In this document: positions 11,521-21,345 of the stretch, piece by piece
How positions within the stretch are numbered: the first letter of the stretch is position 1
Layout of the letters: every line of letters begins with the position of its first letter
Assembly (NCBI GenBank): GCA_963847615.1
Contig: CAWKAN010000017.1
Location: forward strand, 310,001-374,000
DNA from: Palsa-883 sp963847615
GTDB taxonomy: Bacteria > Pseudomonadota > Alphaproteobacteria > Acetobacterales > Acetobacteraceae
Direction of reading: 5' to 3'
DNA: 64,000 nt
Notes under the pieces: model-generated
The model's database searches: none
Told to the model about the DNA's origin: nothing
The model's input: only the letters and a program-made list of their open reading frames with translations
Made by a program: the position numbers and the translations under genes

Positions 11521-12369
11521 TTAGCCCTTGCATTGTGGACAGGTAACTCTACCACTCTGGACTGCGCGTTTGAATTGCTCATGAGCCTGGCCTCGCACAT
11601 CAGGTGTCAAGTTATGTAATTCGCCTTGCACGATATCTAGCTGCTCCGGAGTCAGGATGATTGGCCTGCTGCTGGGATTAATCGACGCGAATTTCTTAGC
11701 TTGGTCGAAAGTAATGTGTCGAATCACCTCGTCGTAAATCTCATCTATTTGCGACGAAGAAAACGCAGCATTCGTCAAGTTCGATAGAACAGACTTCGCA
11801 CTGGCTGCCATGTCAGACGAGATGAACATCCGCTCAAAAACGCTCAGCGCCTCCTGCTGGTTCGGATCATGCGACCCGGGACCGGGCGCTGCTCGATCTT
11901 CAGTCGGCGTGGCATCGGCGCGCAGCCAGTCCGAAGCGGTCGCTGCGTCCGCCGAGGCAGATCCAAGCCGTGAGTCGGGCCGGATCGGACGGTCGGACGC
12001 GTAGCTGCTCGCCGTCGTTTCCAACGCGCCATTCGCCATGCGATAGGCCGCGGTCGGATCGCCGGATGGCAACGCGTTGCCAGGCGTCGCGTGCGTCTCC
12101 GCGAAACTGCCGTTGTCGGCTTGTGGCACTGGCCTGCTCGGGCCGGACGTTGCCGCTGGTCCGCCGGTCGAGCTGCCGTGGGCAGGCGGCTGGGCTCCAG
12201 CCACCCGATGATCGGACCGGCGGTCGCTAGGCGCCTGCGGCACAAAGCTCGCCGGCAGCTTGATACGGTCCGGGTGGCGTTGCAGCCACTCGGTCGGTTC
12301 CGGCGCGTCGTGCGGGACGAAGATGAACGGCAGCTTGATCTCGTCGAACGAAAGCGGGGCGGCGGGCAT
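11521..12369 (-). CDS. Modular protein of unknown function, possible effector
   Basis: A 282-residue protein. The N-terminus carries a near-duplicate motif, DEIKLPFIFVPHDAPEPTEW then DRIKLPASFVPQAP (residues about 9-47). A long low-complexity, Pro/Gly/Ala/Ser-rich linker follows (about 48-165), and a compact C-terminal domain from about 165, ending FKRAVQSGRVTCPQCKG with a Cys-x2-Cys pair. The 5' half is GC-rich like the genome, while the 3' half (about 11521-11850) is AT-rich like the small membrane gene behind it. That layout resembles polymorphic toxins with exchangeable C-termini. I recognise no catalytic motif, so the role is open. Confidence 0.5.
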   Translation of the reverse strand: MPAAPLSFDEIKLPFIFVPHDAPEPTEWLQRHPDRIKLPASFVPQAPSDRRSDHRVAGAQPPAHGSSTGGPAATSGPSRPVPQADNGSFAETHATPGNALPSGDPTAAYRMANGALETTASSYASDRPIRPDSRLGSASADAATASDWLRADATPTEDRAAPGPGSHDPNQQEALSVFERMFISSDMAASAKSVLSNLTNAAFSSSQIDEIYDEVIRHITFDQAKKFASINPSSRPIILTPEQLDIVQGELHNLTPDVRGQAHEQFKRAVQSGRVTCPQCKG

Positions 12370-12497
12370 GGTGCGGCGCTTTGGCTGTTCTCGTTATAAC
12401 CACTAACACAACGCGGCCTGCCAGGCAAGCCCATCCGTCTCCAGCGCCCCACCACATCCCATTGGCACTGCCGCCCGTTCCGGGCTAGTCCCGCCGC

Positions 12498-13493
12498 ATG
12501 GCGCGATCGACCTGCCTCGTCACCGGCGGCGCCGGGTTCATCGGCTCGCATCTTTGCGAAGCGCTGCTTGGCGACGGCCACGCCGTGCGCGTCCTCGACA
12601 ACCTGTCCACTGGCCGGCGCGCCAACCTGCCGGCCGGCGCGGAGCTGATCGAGGGCGACGTGGCCGACCCGGCCGCGCTGCAAGCCGCCGTCGCCGGCGT
12701 GGACGGCTGCTTCCATCTTGCCGCCATCGCTTCGGTCGCCAGCGGGATCGAGGACTGGCTCGGCACGCATCGGACCAACCTGACCGGCACGATCACGCTG
12801 TTCGACACGCTGCGCCGCGAGCCCCGGCCGGTCCCGGTCGTCTATGCCTCATCGGCCGCGGTCTACGGCGACTGCGCGCGCCTGCCGATCGCCGAGGACG
12901 CGACGAAGCGCCCGCTGTCGGCCTACGGCGCCGACAAATACGCCTGCGAGCTGCACGCCGCGGTGGCGAGCCAGGTCCACGCCGTGCCGACGATCGGCCT
13001 GCGCTTGTTCAACGTCTACGGTCCGCGCCAGGACCCGCGTTCGCCCTATGCCGGCGTGGTCTCGATCTTCTGCGATCGGCTGCGCGGCGGCGCGCCGATC
13101 GAGATTTTCGGCGACGGCCGGCAGACCCGCGACTTCATCGCCGTCGCCGACGTGGTGGCCGCGCTGCGTGCCGCCATGGCGCGGTGCCCGCCTGACGCGC
13201 CGATGTCGCCGGATGCCCGCGTCTTCAACGTCTGCACCGGCATTGCCACCAGCGTGACCGGGTTGGCCCACACGATCGCCAGGCTCCTCGGCGTGGCCCC
13301 CGACATCCGTCATGCGCCATCGCGCGCCGGCGGGATCCACCACTCCGTAGGCTCGCCCGATCTGGCCCGCCAGGCGCTCGGCCTCGCCCGGCCGATGGCA
13401 CTGGCCGACGGGCTGTCGCTTGTGCTGAACCGGCTTGGCCCGCCGATTGGTCCACGCGACCGCAAGCCCGCGGCCGGAGGGGCGTTTCCCTGA
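12498..13493 (+). CDS. NAD-dependent epimerase/dehydratase (UDP-glucose 4-epimerase-like)
   Basis: A 331-residue extended short-chain dehydrogenase acting on nucleotide sugars. It has the NAD-binding GGAGFIGSHLCEALL near residue 10, the DNLSTGRRANL specificity loop, and the catalytic pair Y143-x3-K147 in SAYGADKYACEL, preceded by the Ser/Thr-rich ASSAAVYGD. RLFNVYGPRQDPRSPYAGV is typical of UDP-glucose/UDP-glucuronate 4-epimerases. The product is probably a precursor for surface polysaccharide. It is divergent from the accessory pair upstream and 5 bp before a YdcF-family gene, so these two likely form an operon. The exact sugar substrate cannot be assigned. Confidence 0.82.
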   Translation: MARSTCLVTGGAGFIGSHLCEALLGDGHAVRVLDNLSTGRRANLPAGAELIEGDVADPAALQAAVAGVDGCFHLAAIASVASGIEDWLGTHRTNLTGTITLFDTLRREPRPVPVVYASSAAVYGDCARLPIAEDATKRPLSAYGADKYACELHAAVASQVHAVPTIGLRLFNVYGPRQDPRSPYAGVVSIFCDRLRGGAPIEIFGDGRQTRDFIAVADVVAALRAAMARCPPDAPMSPDARVFNVCTGIATSVTGLAHTIARLLGVAPDIRHAPSRAGGIHHSVGSPDLARQALGLARPMALADGLSLVLNRLGPPIGPRDRKPAAGGAFP

Positions 13494-13498
13494 AGGGG

Positions 13499-14215
13499 AT
13501 GCTGATCGCGTTGCTGGTCCCGCCGACCAATCTGCCGCTGCTGGCGGTGGCCGGGTTGGTCGTGCGTCGCTGGCATCGCCGCATTGGCGCACTGCTGACC
13601 GCGGCGAGCTGCATCCTGCTTCTCGTGCTGTCGATGCCGTTGTTTGGCGGCGCCCTGCTGGTGGCCCTGGAGCAACATCTGCCGTCGGATGCGGGCAAGC
13701 CCGGCGCCATCGTCATTCTCAGTGCCACGATCGTCCGTTACGGCGGCGAGGCTCCGGGGTTCGGTCCCGGCCAGTTGACGCTGGCGCGCGAGCGGGCCGG
13801 CAGCGCCTTGTTCCGCCGGGTGCAACTGCCGATCCTGCTCGCCGGCGGCGTGCTGCGCGCCGGCGATCCGCCGGCGGCCGGGGTGATGGAACAGAGCCTG
13901 CGCGAGCAATTCCAGACACCGGTGCGCTGGGTCGAGCCGCATTCGCGCGACACCTGGGAGGATGCGGCGTATTCAGCCCGGATCCTGCGGGCGAACGGCA
14001 TCGACACGATCTATCTGGTGACCCATGCCTGGCACATGCGGCGGGCACTGCTGGCGTTTCATCATTTCGGGATCAAGGTGATTCCGGCACCGGTGCAGAT
14101 CGACCCGGATCCGGGCCTTTCGTCGTTCAACCTCCTGCCGAAGCTCGCCGGCTGGCAGCTCGCCTATGACGCGGCGCACGAATGGATCGGCTGGGCCGAC
14201 TACGCGTTGCGCTGA
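13499..14215 (+). CDS. YdcF/ElyC-family (DUF218) membrane-anchored protein
   Basis: A 238-residue DUF218 protein. Two hydrophobic segments at the N-terminus (about residues 3-22 and 29-56) anchor it. The soluble domain has AIVILSATIVRYGGE, LPILLAGGVLRAGDPP, SRDTWEDAAYSARIL and YLVTHAWHMRRALLAF, the conserved blocks of this family. Relatives influence envelope polysaccharide metabolism and vancomycin resistance; the biochemical reaction is unknown. It follows the epimerase gene by 5 bp, which supports a shared role in surface sugars. The usual acidic residue pattern of the family is present. Confidence 0.8.
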   Translation: MLIALLVPPTNLPLLAVAGLVVRRWHRRIGALLTAASCILLLVLSMPLFGGALLVALEQHLPSDAGKPGAIVILSATIVRYGGEAPGFGPGQLTLARERAGSALFRRVQLPILLAGGVLRAGDPPAAGVMEQSLREQFQTPVRWVEPHSRDTWEDAAYSARILRANGIDTIYLVTHAWHMRRALLAFHHFGIKVIPAPVQIDPDPGLSSFNLLPKLAGWQLAYDAAHEWIGWADYALR

Positions 14216-14277
14216 CGCAGCGTCAGCAGACGGTTCGACCAGGTGCCAGATCGAGATATCCGGCCGCACGAAGCTGG

Positions 14278-14301
14278 CGGCGCGAGGCGACGCGCCGCCC
14301 G
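14278..14301. terminator. Hairpin between convergent ydcF-like and degP genes
   Basis: GGCGGCGC and GCGCCGCC form an 8-bp stem around an 8-base loop. It lies in the 150-bp gap between two convergent genes, with no T-run on either side. Confidence 0.35.
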
Positions 14302-14365
14302 GCCGGTCACGCCCGGCCGTCCACACTGTCGCGGGCGCCGATCAGCCGCCCCATGCCGCCCGATT

Positions 14366-15910
14366 TCAGCCCGGGCTGGCCTTCTTCGCATCCGTCCCGA
14401 GCGGCACCGGCACCCATTGCAGGTTGTCCTGGCGCTGGATCAGCATCAGCACCGATTTGCGGTTCTGCTTGCGGACGCTATCCACGCGGCTCTGCACGTC
14501 GGCCGGGGTGCTGACCGGTTCCTGCTGCACCTCGACGATCACGTCGCCCGGCTTCAGCCCGCGGTTCGCGGCTGGACCGTCCGGTGCGACGTCGGTGACA
14601 ACGACGCCCTTCTGGTCCGCGCCAAGCTGGTACTTGTCCTTGGCATCCTGCGTGATCGGCGTCAGCGACAGCCCGAGGCCGGCGATCGGCGTCGGCTTGG
14701 TGGTGGCCTGCTCTGGCGTGCCTCCCCCCTTGCCGTCGGCCGCGGCCAGCTTCTCGTCGTCGGGCAGTTCGCCGACCTTGGCCGTCACCGTGACCTGCTT
14801 GCCGTCGCGCAGCAGCGTCACCGGCACCTCGGTGCCGATCGCGGTCTCGGCGACGATGCGGGGCAGGGAGTGGTTCTCCTTCACCTCCTGGCCATTGAAT
14901 TTCAGGATGATGTCGCCGTTGTGGATCTTCGCCGCTTCCGCCGGCCCGCCCGGCAGCACGCTGGCCACCAGCGATCCCATGGTGTCGTGCAGCCCCAGGC
15001 TCTCGGCGATCTCGGCCGTCACCGGCTGGATCCGCACACCCAGCCAGCCGCGGCGCGCGTGGCCGTAGTCGCGCAACTGCGCCACCACGGTTTTCGCCTC
15101 GTTGGCCGGGATCGAGAAGCCGATGCCGATCGAGCCGCCCGAGGGCGAGTAGATCGCCGTGTTGATGCCGATCACCTCGCCGTCCATGTTGAACAGCGGG
15201 CCGCCGGAATTGCCTTTGTTGATGGCGGCGTCGGTCTGGATGAAGTCGTCATACGGGCCCTGACGGATGTCGCGCCCGCGCGCCGAGACGATGCCAGCGG
15301 TCACGCTGCCGCCGAGGCCGAACGGATTGCCGATCGCCAGCACCCAGTCGCCGACCCGCGAGGCATTGGAATCACCGAACGACACCGCCGGCAGCGGCTT
15401 GTCGGGCTTCACCCGCAGCACCGCGATGTCAACGCGATCGTCGCGGCCGATCACCGTGGCCTTCAGCGAGGTGTTGTCCTGCAAGGTCACGGTGATCTCG
15501 TCGGCGCCATCGATGACGTGATTGTTGGTCACGATGATGCCGGAGGGATCGATGATGAAACCGGAGCCGAGGCTCTGCATGCGCCGTTCCGGTGCCGGCT
15601 GGCTGGGCTTGCCGCCCTGGCCACCAGGACGGTTGCGGTCAAGGAAGTCCTTGAAGAACTGCTCGAACGGCGAGCCCGGGGGAAACACCGGGAAATCCGG
15701 CCCCAGACCGCCGCCGTGGGATGCCACCTTGGTGGAGGATGCCACGTTGACCACCGCCGGCAGCAGCTTCGCCGCCAGGTCGGCGAAGCTGTCCGGTGCC
15801 CCGCGCGCCGCGGCGGGCGCCGGCACGAGGACCGGCGGCAGGCTGACCAGCGGCAGCGCGAGCGCCACGGCAAGGGCGGTGCGGACCGAACGAGACAGGC
15901 AACGTGACAT
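14366..15910 (-). CDS. degP: Periplasmic serine endoprotease of the Do family (DegP/MucD)
   Basis: A 514-residue HtrA-type protease and chaperone that degrades misfolded envelope proteins. From ATG 15910, with AGGGAA upstream, it begins MSRCLSRSVRTALAVALALP, a signal peptide cleaved near APAAARG. The trypsin-like domain has catalytic H131 (VTNNHVIDGAD), D161 (DRVDIAV) and S235 (NKGNSGGPL). Two PDZ domains follow (about residues 265-370 and 400-510). A glycine-rich loop GGQGGKPSQP sits before the catalytic domain. It is transcribed just after hflK-hflC, a common alphaproteobacterial arrangement that groups envelope quality-control factors. Confidence 0.94.
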   Translation of the reverse strand: MSRCLSRSVRTALAVALALPLVSLPPVLVPAPAAARGAPDSFADLAAKLLPAVVNVASSTKVASHGGGLGPDFPVFPPGSPFEQFFKDFLDRNRPGGQGGKPSQPAPERRMQSLGSGFIIDPSGIIVTNNHVIDGADEITVTLQDNTSLKATVIGRDDRVDIAVLRVKPDKPLPAVSFGDSNASRVGDWVLAIGNPFGLGGSVTAGIVSARGRDIRQGPYDDFIQTDAAINKGNSGGPLFNMDGEVIGINTAIYSPSGGSIGIGFSIPANEAKTVVAQLRDYGHARRGWLGVRIQPVTAEIAESLGLHDTMGSLVASVLPGGPAEAAKIHNGDIILKFNGQEVKENHSLPRIVAETAIGTEVPVTLLRDGKQVTVTAKVGELPDDEKLAAADGKGGGTPEQATTKPTPIAGLGLSLTPITQDAKDKYQLGADQKGVVVTDVAPDGPAANRGLKPGDVIVEVQQEPVSTPADVQSRVDSVRKQNRKSVLMLIQRQDNLQWVPVPLGTDAKKASPG

Positions 15911-15987
15911 CGACGAAAATTCCCTGGAGCTTGGCGCGATATGGGGTTTGCGCGATATGGGCCGCGTCCCCGCGGCTGACAACGGTC

Positions 15988-16931
<944 letters not shown>

Positions 16932-16935
<4 letters not shown>

Positions 16936-18182
16936 TTGCTGGCTCCCTGCGATGCGGCCGGCCTGGCTGGTGCGGCCGGGGCCGCCATCGCGTCCGCGCC
17001 GAGCGGCAGCAGCGGCAGCACCCCCTTCAGCTTGTCGTCCAGCACGGTGACGTGGGCATGTCCCAGAACATCCTCCAGCGTTTCGATGTAGAGCCGCGAC
17101 AGCGTGATGTCCTTGGCCTGCTGATAGGCGGCGAGCACCGACAGGAAGCGCTTGGTCTCGCCTTGCGCGCTGGCGACGATCGCCTGCTTGGCGCCTTCGG
17201 CCTCGGCGACGATGCGTCCGGCATCGCCATGCGCGCGCGGCACGATATCGTTGCGGTAGGATTCCGCCTCGTTGCGCAGGCGTTCGGCGTCGGTGTTGGC
17301 GCGCTGCACGTCGCGGAAGCTCTCGATCACGGCGGCCGGCGGATCGGCCTTCTGGATCTGCACCTGGGTGATCTCGATGCCGGCCTGGTAGCGGTCCAGG
17401 ATCTGCTGCGTTTGATGTTGCACATCCGCGGCGATCTGCGCGCGCCGCTCGGTCATCGCCGGCTGGATCGGCGTGCGGCCGATCACCTCGCGGATCGAGC
17501 TTTCCGCCACCGCCTTGACGATCGCATCCGGATAGCGCGTGTCGAACAGGTACTGCTTGGCGTCGGCGACCCGCCACAGCACCGCGACATCGAGGTCGAG
17601 GATGTTCTCGTCGCCGGTCAGCATCAGGCTTTCCTGCGACACCTCGCGCCCGCCGGCATCGGGGCCGGCCTCGACGCGGGCGCCGCCGGGGGCGGAGCGG
17701 TAGCCGATCTCGATCAGGTTGACGCGGGTGACCGGGACGACCTCAACGTGCTCGACCGGCCAGGGCAGGTGGTAGTTCAACCCCGGCAGGGTGGTGCGGG
17801 TGAAGGCGCCGAAGCGCAGTACCACGCCCTGCTCGTCCGGCTCCACGCGATAGAAGCCGCTGGCGAGCCAGACCGCGACGACGGCGATGCCGAGCAGTGC
17901 CAGGCCGCGTCGGCCGCCCGGGCGGGGTCCGCCCGGCCCGCCGGCACGGCCAAGCAGCCCGCGGATGAACGCCTGGAGCTGCGCGATGAGCTGATCCAGG
18001 TCGGGGACCTGCCCGCCGCCCGGCCGTCCGCCGGACCCCCACGGCCCGCCCGGCCCGCCGCCAGGGCGCCCGCCGCCACCACCCGATGAGCCGCCGCCGC
18101 CCGCGCCGCCGCCGCCGGACGAGCCGCCGGACGATCCACCCGAGGATCCCCATGGACCAGGGCCGCCAGTGTTCCAAGGCAT
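16932..18182 (-). CDS. hflK: HflK, SPFH membrane protein, modulator of FtsH
   Basis: A 416-residue partner of HflC. The N-terminus is a typical HflK glycine-rich stretch (WGSSGGSSGGSSGGGG), followed by LDQLIAQLQAFIRGLLGRAG and a single membrane helix (LALLGIAVVAVWLASGFYRV, about residues 90-108). The SPFH domain starts EPDEQGVVLRFGAFTRTTLP and leads into a coiled-coil (DAERLRNEAESYRNDIVPRA). Unusual only in the length of the glycine repeats, which are made of GGC/CCG-rich simple sequence and could vary in number. It is first in the hflK-hflC-degP run and divergent from mrp. Confidence 0.95.
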
Positions 18183-18355
18183 ACGGTGGGATGCTCCCGT
18201 GGTGTGTCCGCCCGAGACGGCTGCCCGCGGTTGGCGGGCTGGCCATCATACGCCATATGCAGCACCGAACGCGCCGCGTCGGGATGGCGAGCGCATATTC
18301 ACCGCCGGGAAGAGGTTTGCAAGCAAATGAGCACATTGAGATTGAGGATCGGGGG

Positions 18356-19531
18356 ATGAGTGCGGGCGAAGGCGGCGCGCCATCGTCGGAGTTGCTGCGC
18401 GCGGTGTTGCGCGCGATCACCGACCCGGCGAGCGGGCGGGACATCGTCGCGGCCGGCCTGATCGAGGGGATCGAGGTCCGCGGCGGCCTGGTGCAGGTCG
18501 CGCTGCTCACCGACCGCGCGCATGCGGCGAAGATGGAGCCGGTGCGCAAGGCGGCCGAAACCCTGCTGGCCCGCCAGCCGGGGGTGGTGAACGCCGCGGT
18601 GGTACTGACCGCGCAAAAACCGCCCCAGGCGGCGGCGCCGGCGGCCGCGCCGGCGGCGGCGCAGCGCGGCCACCAGGAGGGTGGCCATCGGCATGGCGGG
18701 CCGCAAGCGGCGGGGCACGGGCAGAAAGCCGCCCTGCTGCTGCCCGAGGTGAAGGCGATCGTCGCCGTGGCCTCGGGCAAGGGCGGGGTCGGCAAATCGA
18801 CCGTGGCGGTCGATCTCGCGGTCGCCCTGGCGCTGGCCGGCCACAAGGTCGGCCTGTTGGACGCCGACATCTACGGCCCGTCGCTGCCGCGCATGCTGGG
18901 ACTGGCCCGCCGGCCGGAGGTGAAGGGCGAAAAGCTCCAGCCGCTGGAGGCCTGGGGCGTCAAATGCATGTCGATCGGCTTCCTGGTCGAGGAGGAGACG
19001 CCGATGATCTGGCGCGGCCCGATGGTGATGGGCGCGCTGGAGCAGATGCTGGGCCAGGTGGACTGGGGTGCGCTGGACGTGCTGGTGGTGGACATGCCGC
19101 CCGGCACCGGCGACGCGCAGTTGACCATGGCGCAGCGGGTGGCGCTGACCGGGGCGGTGATCGTCTCCACCCCGCAGGACATCGCCCTGATCGACGCGCG
19201 GCGCGGGATAAAAATGTTCGAACGCGTGCACGTGCCCGTGCTCGGGCTGGTGGAGAACATGAGCTTCTACTGCTGCCCCAATTGCGGCCACCGCGCCGAG
19301 CTGTTCGGCCATGGCGGGGCGCGCGCCGAGGCAACCCGCCAGGGCACTGACTTCCTGGGCGAGATCCCGCTGGTGCTGGAGGTGCGCACCGCCTCCGATG
19401 CCGGCACGCCGATCGTCGCCGCGGCGCCGGAGAGCGAGTCGGCCAAGGCGTTCCGCGCCGTGGCCGAGGCGGTGTGGAGCAAACTCGCCGGCACCGCGCG
19501 CGCCACCGGGCCGCGGATCGTCATCAACTGA
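18356..19531 (+). CDS. mrp: Mrp/ApbC-type Fe-S cluster carrier ATPase
   Basis: A 391-residue P-loop ATPase that carries and transfers iron-sulfur clusters. An N-terminal MIP18-like domain (residues 10-85) is joined by an Ala/His/Gly-rich linker (about 88-125) to the ATPase, with the deviant Walker A ASGKGGVGKST at 139-149 and PPGTGDAQLTM. The cluster-binding C-x2-C is in FYCCPNCGHRAELFG near 305. ATG 18356 is chosen because GAGG and GGGGG precede it; the open frame extends further up but is not conserved in character. It is divergent from hflK. Confidence 0.93.
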   Translation: MSAGEGGAPSSELLRAVLRAITDPASGRDIVAAGLIEGIEVRGGLVQVALLTDRAHAAKMEPVRKAAETLLARQPGVVNAAVVLTAQKPPQAAAPAAAPAAAQRGHQEGGHRHGGPQAAGHGQKAALLLPEVKAIVAVASGKGGVGKSTVAVDLAVALALAGHKVGLLDADIYGPSLPRMLGLARRPEVKGEKLQPLEAWGVKCMSIGFLVEEETPMIWRGPMVMGALEQMLGQVDWGALDVLVVDMPPGTGDAQLTMAQRVALTGAVIVSTPQDIALIDARRGIKMFERVHVPVLGLVENMSFYCCPNCGHRAELFGHGGARAEATRQGTDFLGEIPLVLEVRTASDAGTPIVAAAPESESAKAFRAVAEAVWSKLAGTARATGPRIVIN

Positions 19532-19555
19532 GCGCCGAGTGCCGGGCGGACCAAC

Positions 19556-19587
19556 GTAGGGCGGATAAGCGCAGCGCAATCCGCCAC
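19556..19587. repeat. GTAGGGCGGATAAGCGCAGC-type intergenic repeat, half copy
   Basis: This sequence is the single-arm form of the repeat that occurs as a perfect inverted pair at 22648-22716. It lies in the gap between convergent mrp and ribokinase genes. Confidence 0.7.
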
Positions 19588-19630
19588 CTTCGGCCGGCGG
19601 CCGGCACCGCCCCTCTCCGCCCGGCGAAGT

Positions 19631-20524
19631 TCAGCGTCCCCACGCCTCCGGCAGAGCGTCGATCTCGGCGGTCATGGGCAGGCTCGACTGGCTGCCGGCG
19701 CGGCTGCAGCACAGCGCGGCGGCTGTGCTCGCCCGGGTCAGCGCGGCGCTGAGTGGCGCGCCCCGATCCAGCGCCGCAGCGAGCACGCCAACAAAACAAT
19801 CGCCCGCCGCGGTGGTATCCACCGGCGTGATCCGCCGCGCCGGGACGCGCTGCACCCCGGCGGCGGTGGCGACATCGGCGCCATTCTCGCCCAGGGTTCG
19901 CACCACATCGACGCCGAGCACGCCGCGTAGGGCCGCGGCGTCCGCGCCGCAGCCGAGCTGGGCCGCGAGCCAGGCGGCCTCGGTCTCGTTGACGGTCAGC
20001 AGATCGAGCGCGCGCAGCGCCGCCACGTCGAGTGGGGCGGCCGGGGCGAGGTTGAGGATGATCCGCGCCCCGCGGGCACGGGCGCGGTGGATCAGGGAGG
20101 CGGTTTCCGCCTCCGGCACCTCCATCTGCAGCACCAGCGTGGTGGCGGGGCCGAGCAGCGCGTCCTCCACCTGGGCGGCGGTTGCTGCAAGATTGGCGCC
20201 GGAGCCGACGCCGATCGCGTTGGCGCCGCGCGGATCGACGAAGATGGCGGCGCAGCCGGTGGCCGCCTCGGCCTCGACCACGCGGGATAGATCGACGTTG
20301 GCATCGCGCAGCAATGCCAGCGCGCCGGCGGCCAGGGCGTCGCGCCCGACCGCACCGGCCATCGCCACCTGCGCCCCGTCGCGCGCGCCGGCAACCGCCT
20401 GGTTGGCCCCCTTGCCGCCGGGTTCGATGCGGATGTCGGGGGCGAGCAATGTTTCGCCGGCACGCGGGATGGCGGGCAGGGGGAAGATCAGATCCAGATT
20501 GATCGAGCCGAAGACAACGATCAT
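19631..20524 (-). CDS. PfkB-family sugar kinase, ribokinase-like
   Basis: A 297-residue ribokinase-family kinase that phosphorylates a sugar at the expense of ATP. It begins MIVVFGSINLDLIFPLPAIP, has the substrate-binding GGKGANQAVAGARDG near residue 40, and the ATP-binding/catalytic PVDTTAAGDCFVGVLAAAL near 238-256 with the catalytic Asp inside. No transporter or ribose regulator lies nearby, so ribose is only the default substrate. The reading frame is open upstream through a broken HTH gene without any stop between them, so a longer product cannot be excluded, but the start at 20524 gives the normal family length. Confidence 0.85.
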   Translation of the reverse strand: MIVVFGSINLDLIFPLPAIPRAGETLLAPDIRIEPGGKGANQAVAGARDGAQVAMAGAVGRDALAAGALALLRDANVDLSRVVEAEAATGCAAIFVDPRGANAIGVGSGANLAATAAQVEDALLGPATTLVLQMEVPEAETASLIHRARARGARIILNLAPAAPLDVAALRALDLLTVNETEAAWLAAQLGCGADAAALRGVLGVDVVRTLGENGADVATAAGVQRVPARRITPVDTTAAGDCFVGVLAAALDRGAPLSAALTRASTAAALCCSRAGSQSSLPMTAEIDALPEAWGR

Positions 20525-20952
20525 GGGGGCCCTTACCACCACGGGGTCGAACATGGTCTGAAGGATCAGTTCGGGGAATTCTTTGTCGAACACCGCAAGC
20601 AACGTCGATACCTGCGGCATCTGGTCTGTTACGTCCTTGCTCCCAGTTCTGCAGCGTGTCGATCTCGACGCCGATGATCTCCGAAAACTCGCGCTGCGAC
20701 AGACCATGCCGGGTACGCACTTCGGCGATCAGGACGGGATCCAGTTGACGACGGCGGAATGTGTGCACGTTCATTTCGTTGAGATCAGCGGCGAGACCAG
20801 GGATGCTGGCGTCCTCCGCAATTCGGCAGATCGCCACGTGCCGCTCAGCCAGCCGATTGATCGCGTTGTGTGCCGCCCGCAACGTTAGGCCAGCAACGCA
20901 AAGCCTCCTGGCCACCGTGACTGGCTTATCAAGCGGGCCGACAAGGCGAAGG
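20525..20952 (-). pseudogene. XRE-type helix-turn-helix regulator, frameshifted
   Basis: A remnant of a DNA-binding protein. It reads LVLRLVGPLDKPVTVARRLC, then an N-terminal domain, then the HTH core RHGLSQREFSEIIGVEIDTLQNWEQGRNRPDA. At about 20610-20614 one extra G shifts the frame; the family-like tail STLLAVFDKEFPELILQTMFDP continues in the +1 frame and runs with no stop into the ribokinase gene. No good start codon is visible in frame near the upstream gene's stop at 20968. It probably belonged to a small two-gene operon with the 98-residue gene upstream, as in toxin-antitoxin type modules, but this is inference. Confidence 0.6.
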
Positions 20953-20967
20953 ACCAGTGATATCTTG

Positions 20968-21264
20968 TCACCGGAAAACGAGGGGGATGGGTTTGCGTCC
21001 CGGACAGGCCCCAGACGTGCGAACCGCTCCCTCAATCCGGAGTTCGTCAACATCGAGTTGTCCCTTTGCCCATCGTGCCAGAGCTCGTAACTCGGCGACA
21101 CCGACCGCGTTAGGGCCGGGTCCCTGGATGTGGACACCAGTCAGCGAGGCAACACGCCCGACCAACGCGATGCCCGCCATCAATTCGATGGTGTGCTTAC
21201 CGTTGGACAGCACGATAATCGCAACGTCGCCATCTTGCAGATAGCAATCGGTGAATAGGTACAA
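20968..21264 (-). CDS. Small conserved-looking protein of unknown function
   Basis: A 98-residue protein: AIIVLSNGKHTIELMAGIAL then TGVHIQGPGPNAVGVAELRA, LARWAKGQLDVDELRIEGAV and RTSGACPGRKPIPLVFR. The compact, motif-like C-terminal half suggests a real family, but I cannot name it. It lies directly before the broken HTH gene on the same strand, so the two were probably one operon; a toxin or nucleic-acid-related role is possible but not shown. Base composition is a little lower in GC than the neighbours thyX and ribokinase. Confidence 0.5.
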   Translation of the reverse strand: MYLFTDCYLQDGDVAIIVLSNGKHTIELMAGIALVGRVASLTGVHIQGPGPNAVGVAELRALARWAKGQLDVDELRIEGAVRTSGACPGRKPIPLVFR

Positions 21265-21345
21265 AGGCGTCGTCTTTTTAACATGGACGTCACCGCATGG
21301 CGAAATGCAAGATAGATGAACTCATACGTGATCCGCGTATAGCCG

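Noticed and set aside
19524..21137. Very long open frame on the minus strand across the ribokinase gene
   Set aside because: Only its first part matches the HTH remnant; the rest is a shadow frame of ribokinase in GC-rich DNA, rich in Arg and Ala and without motifs.
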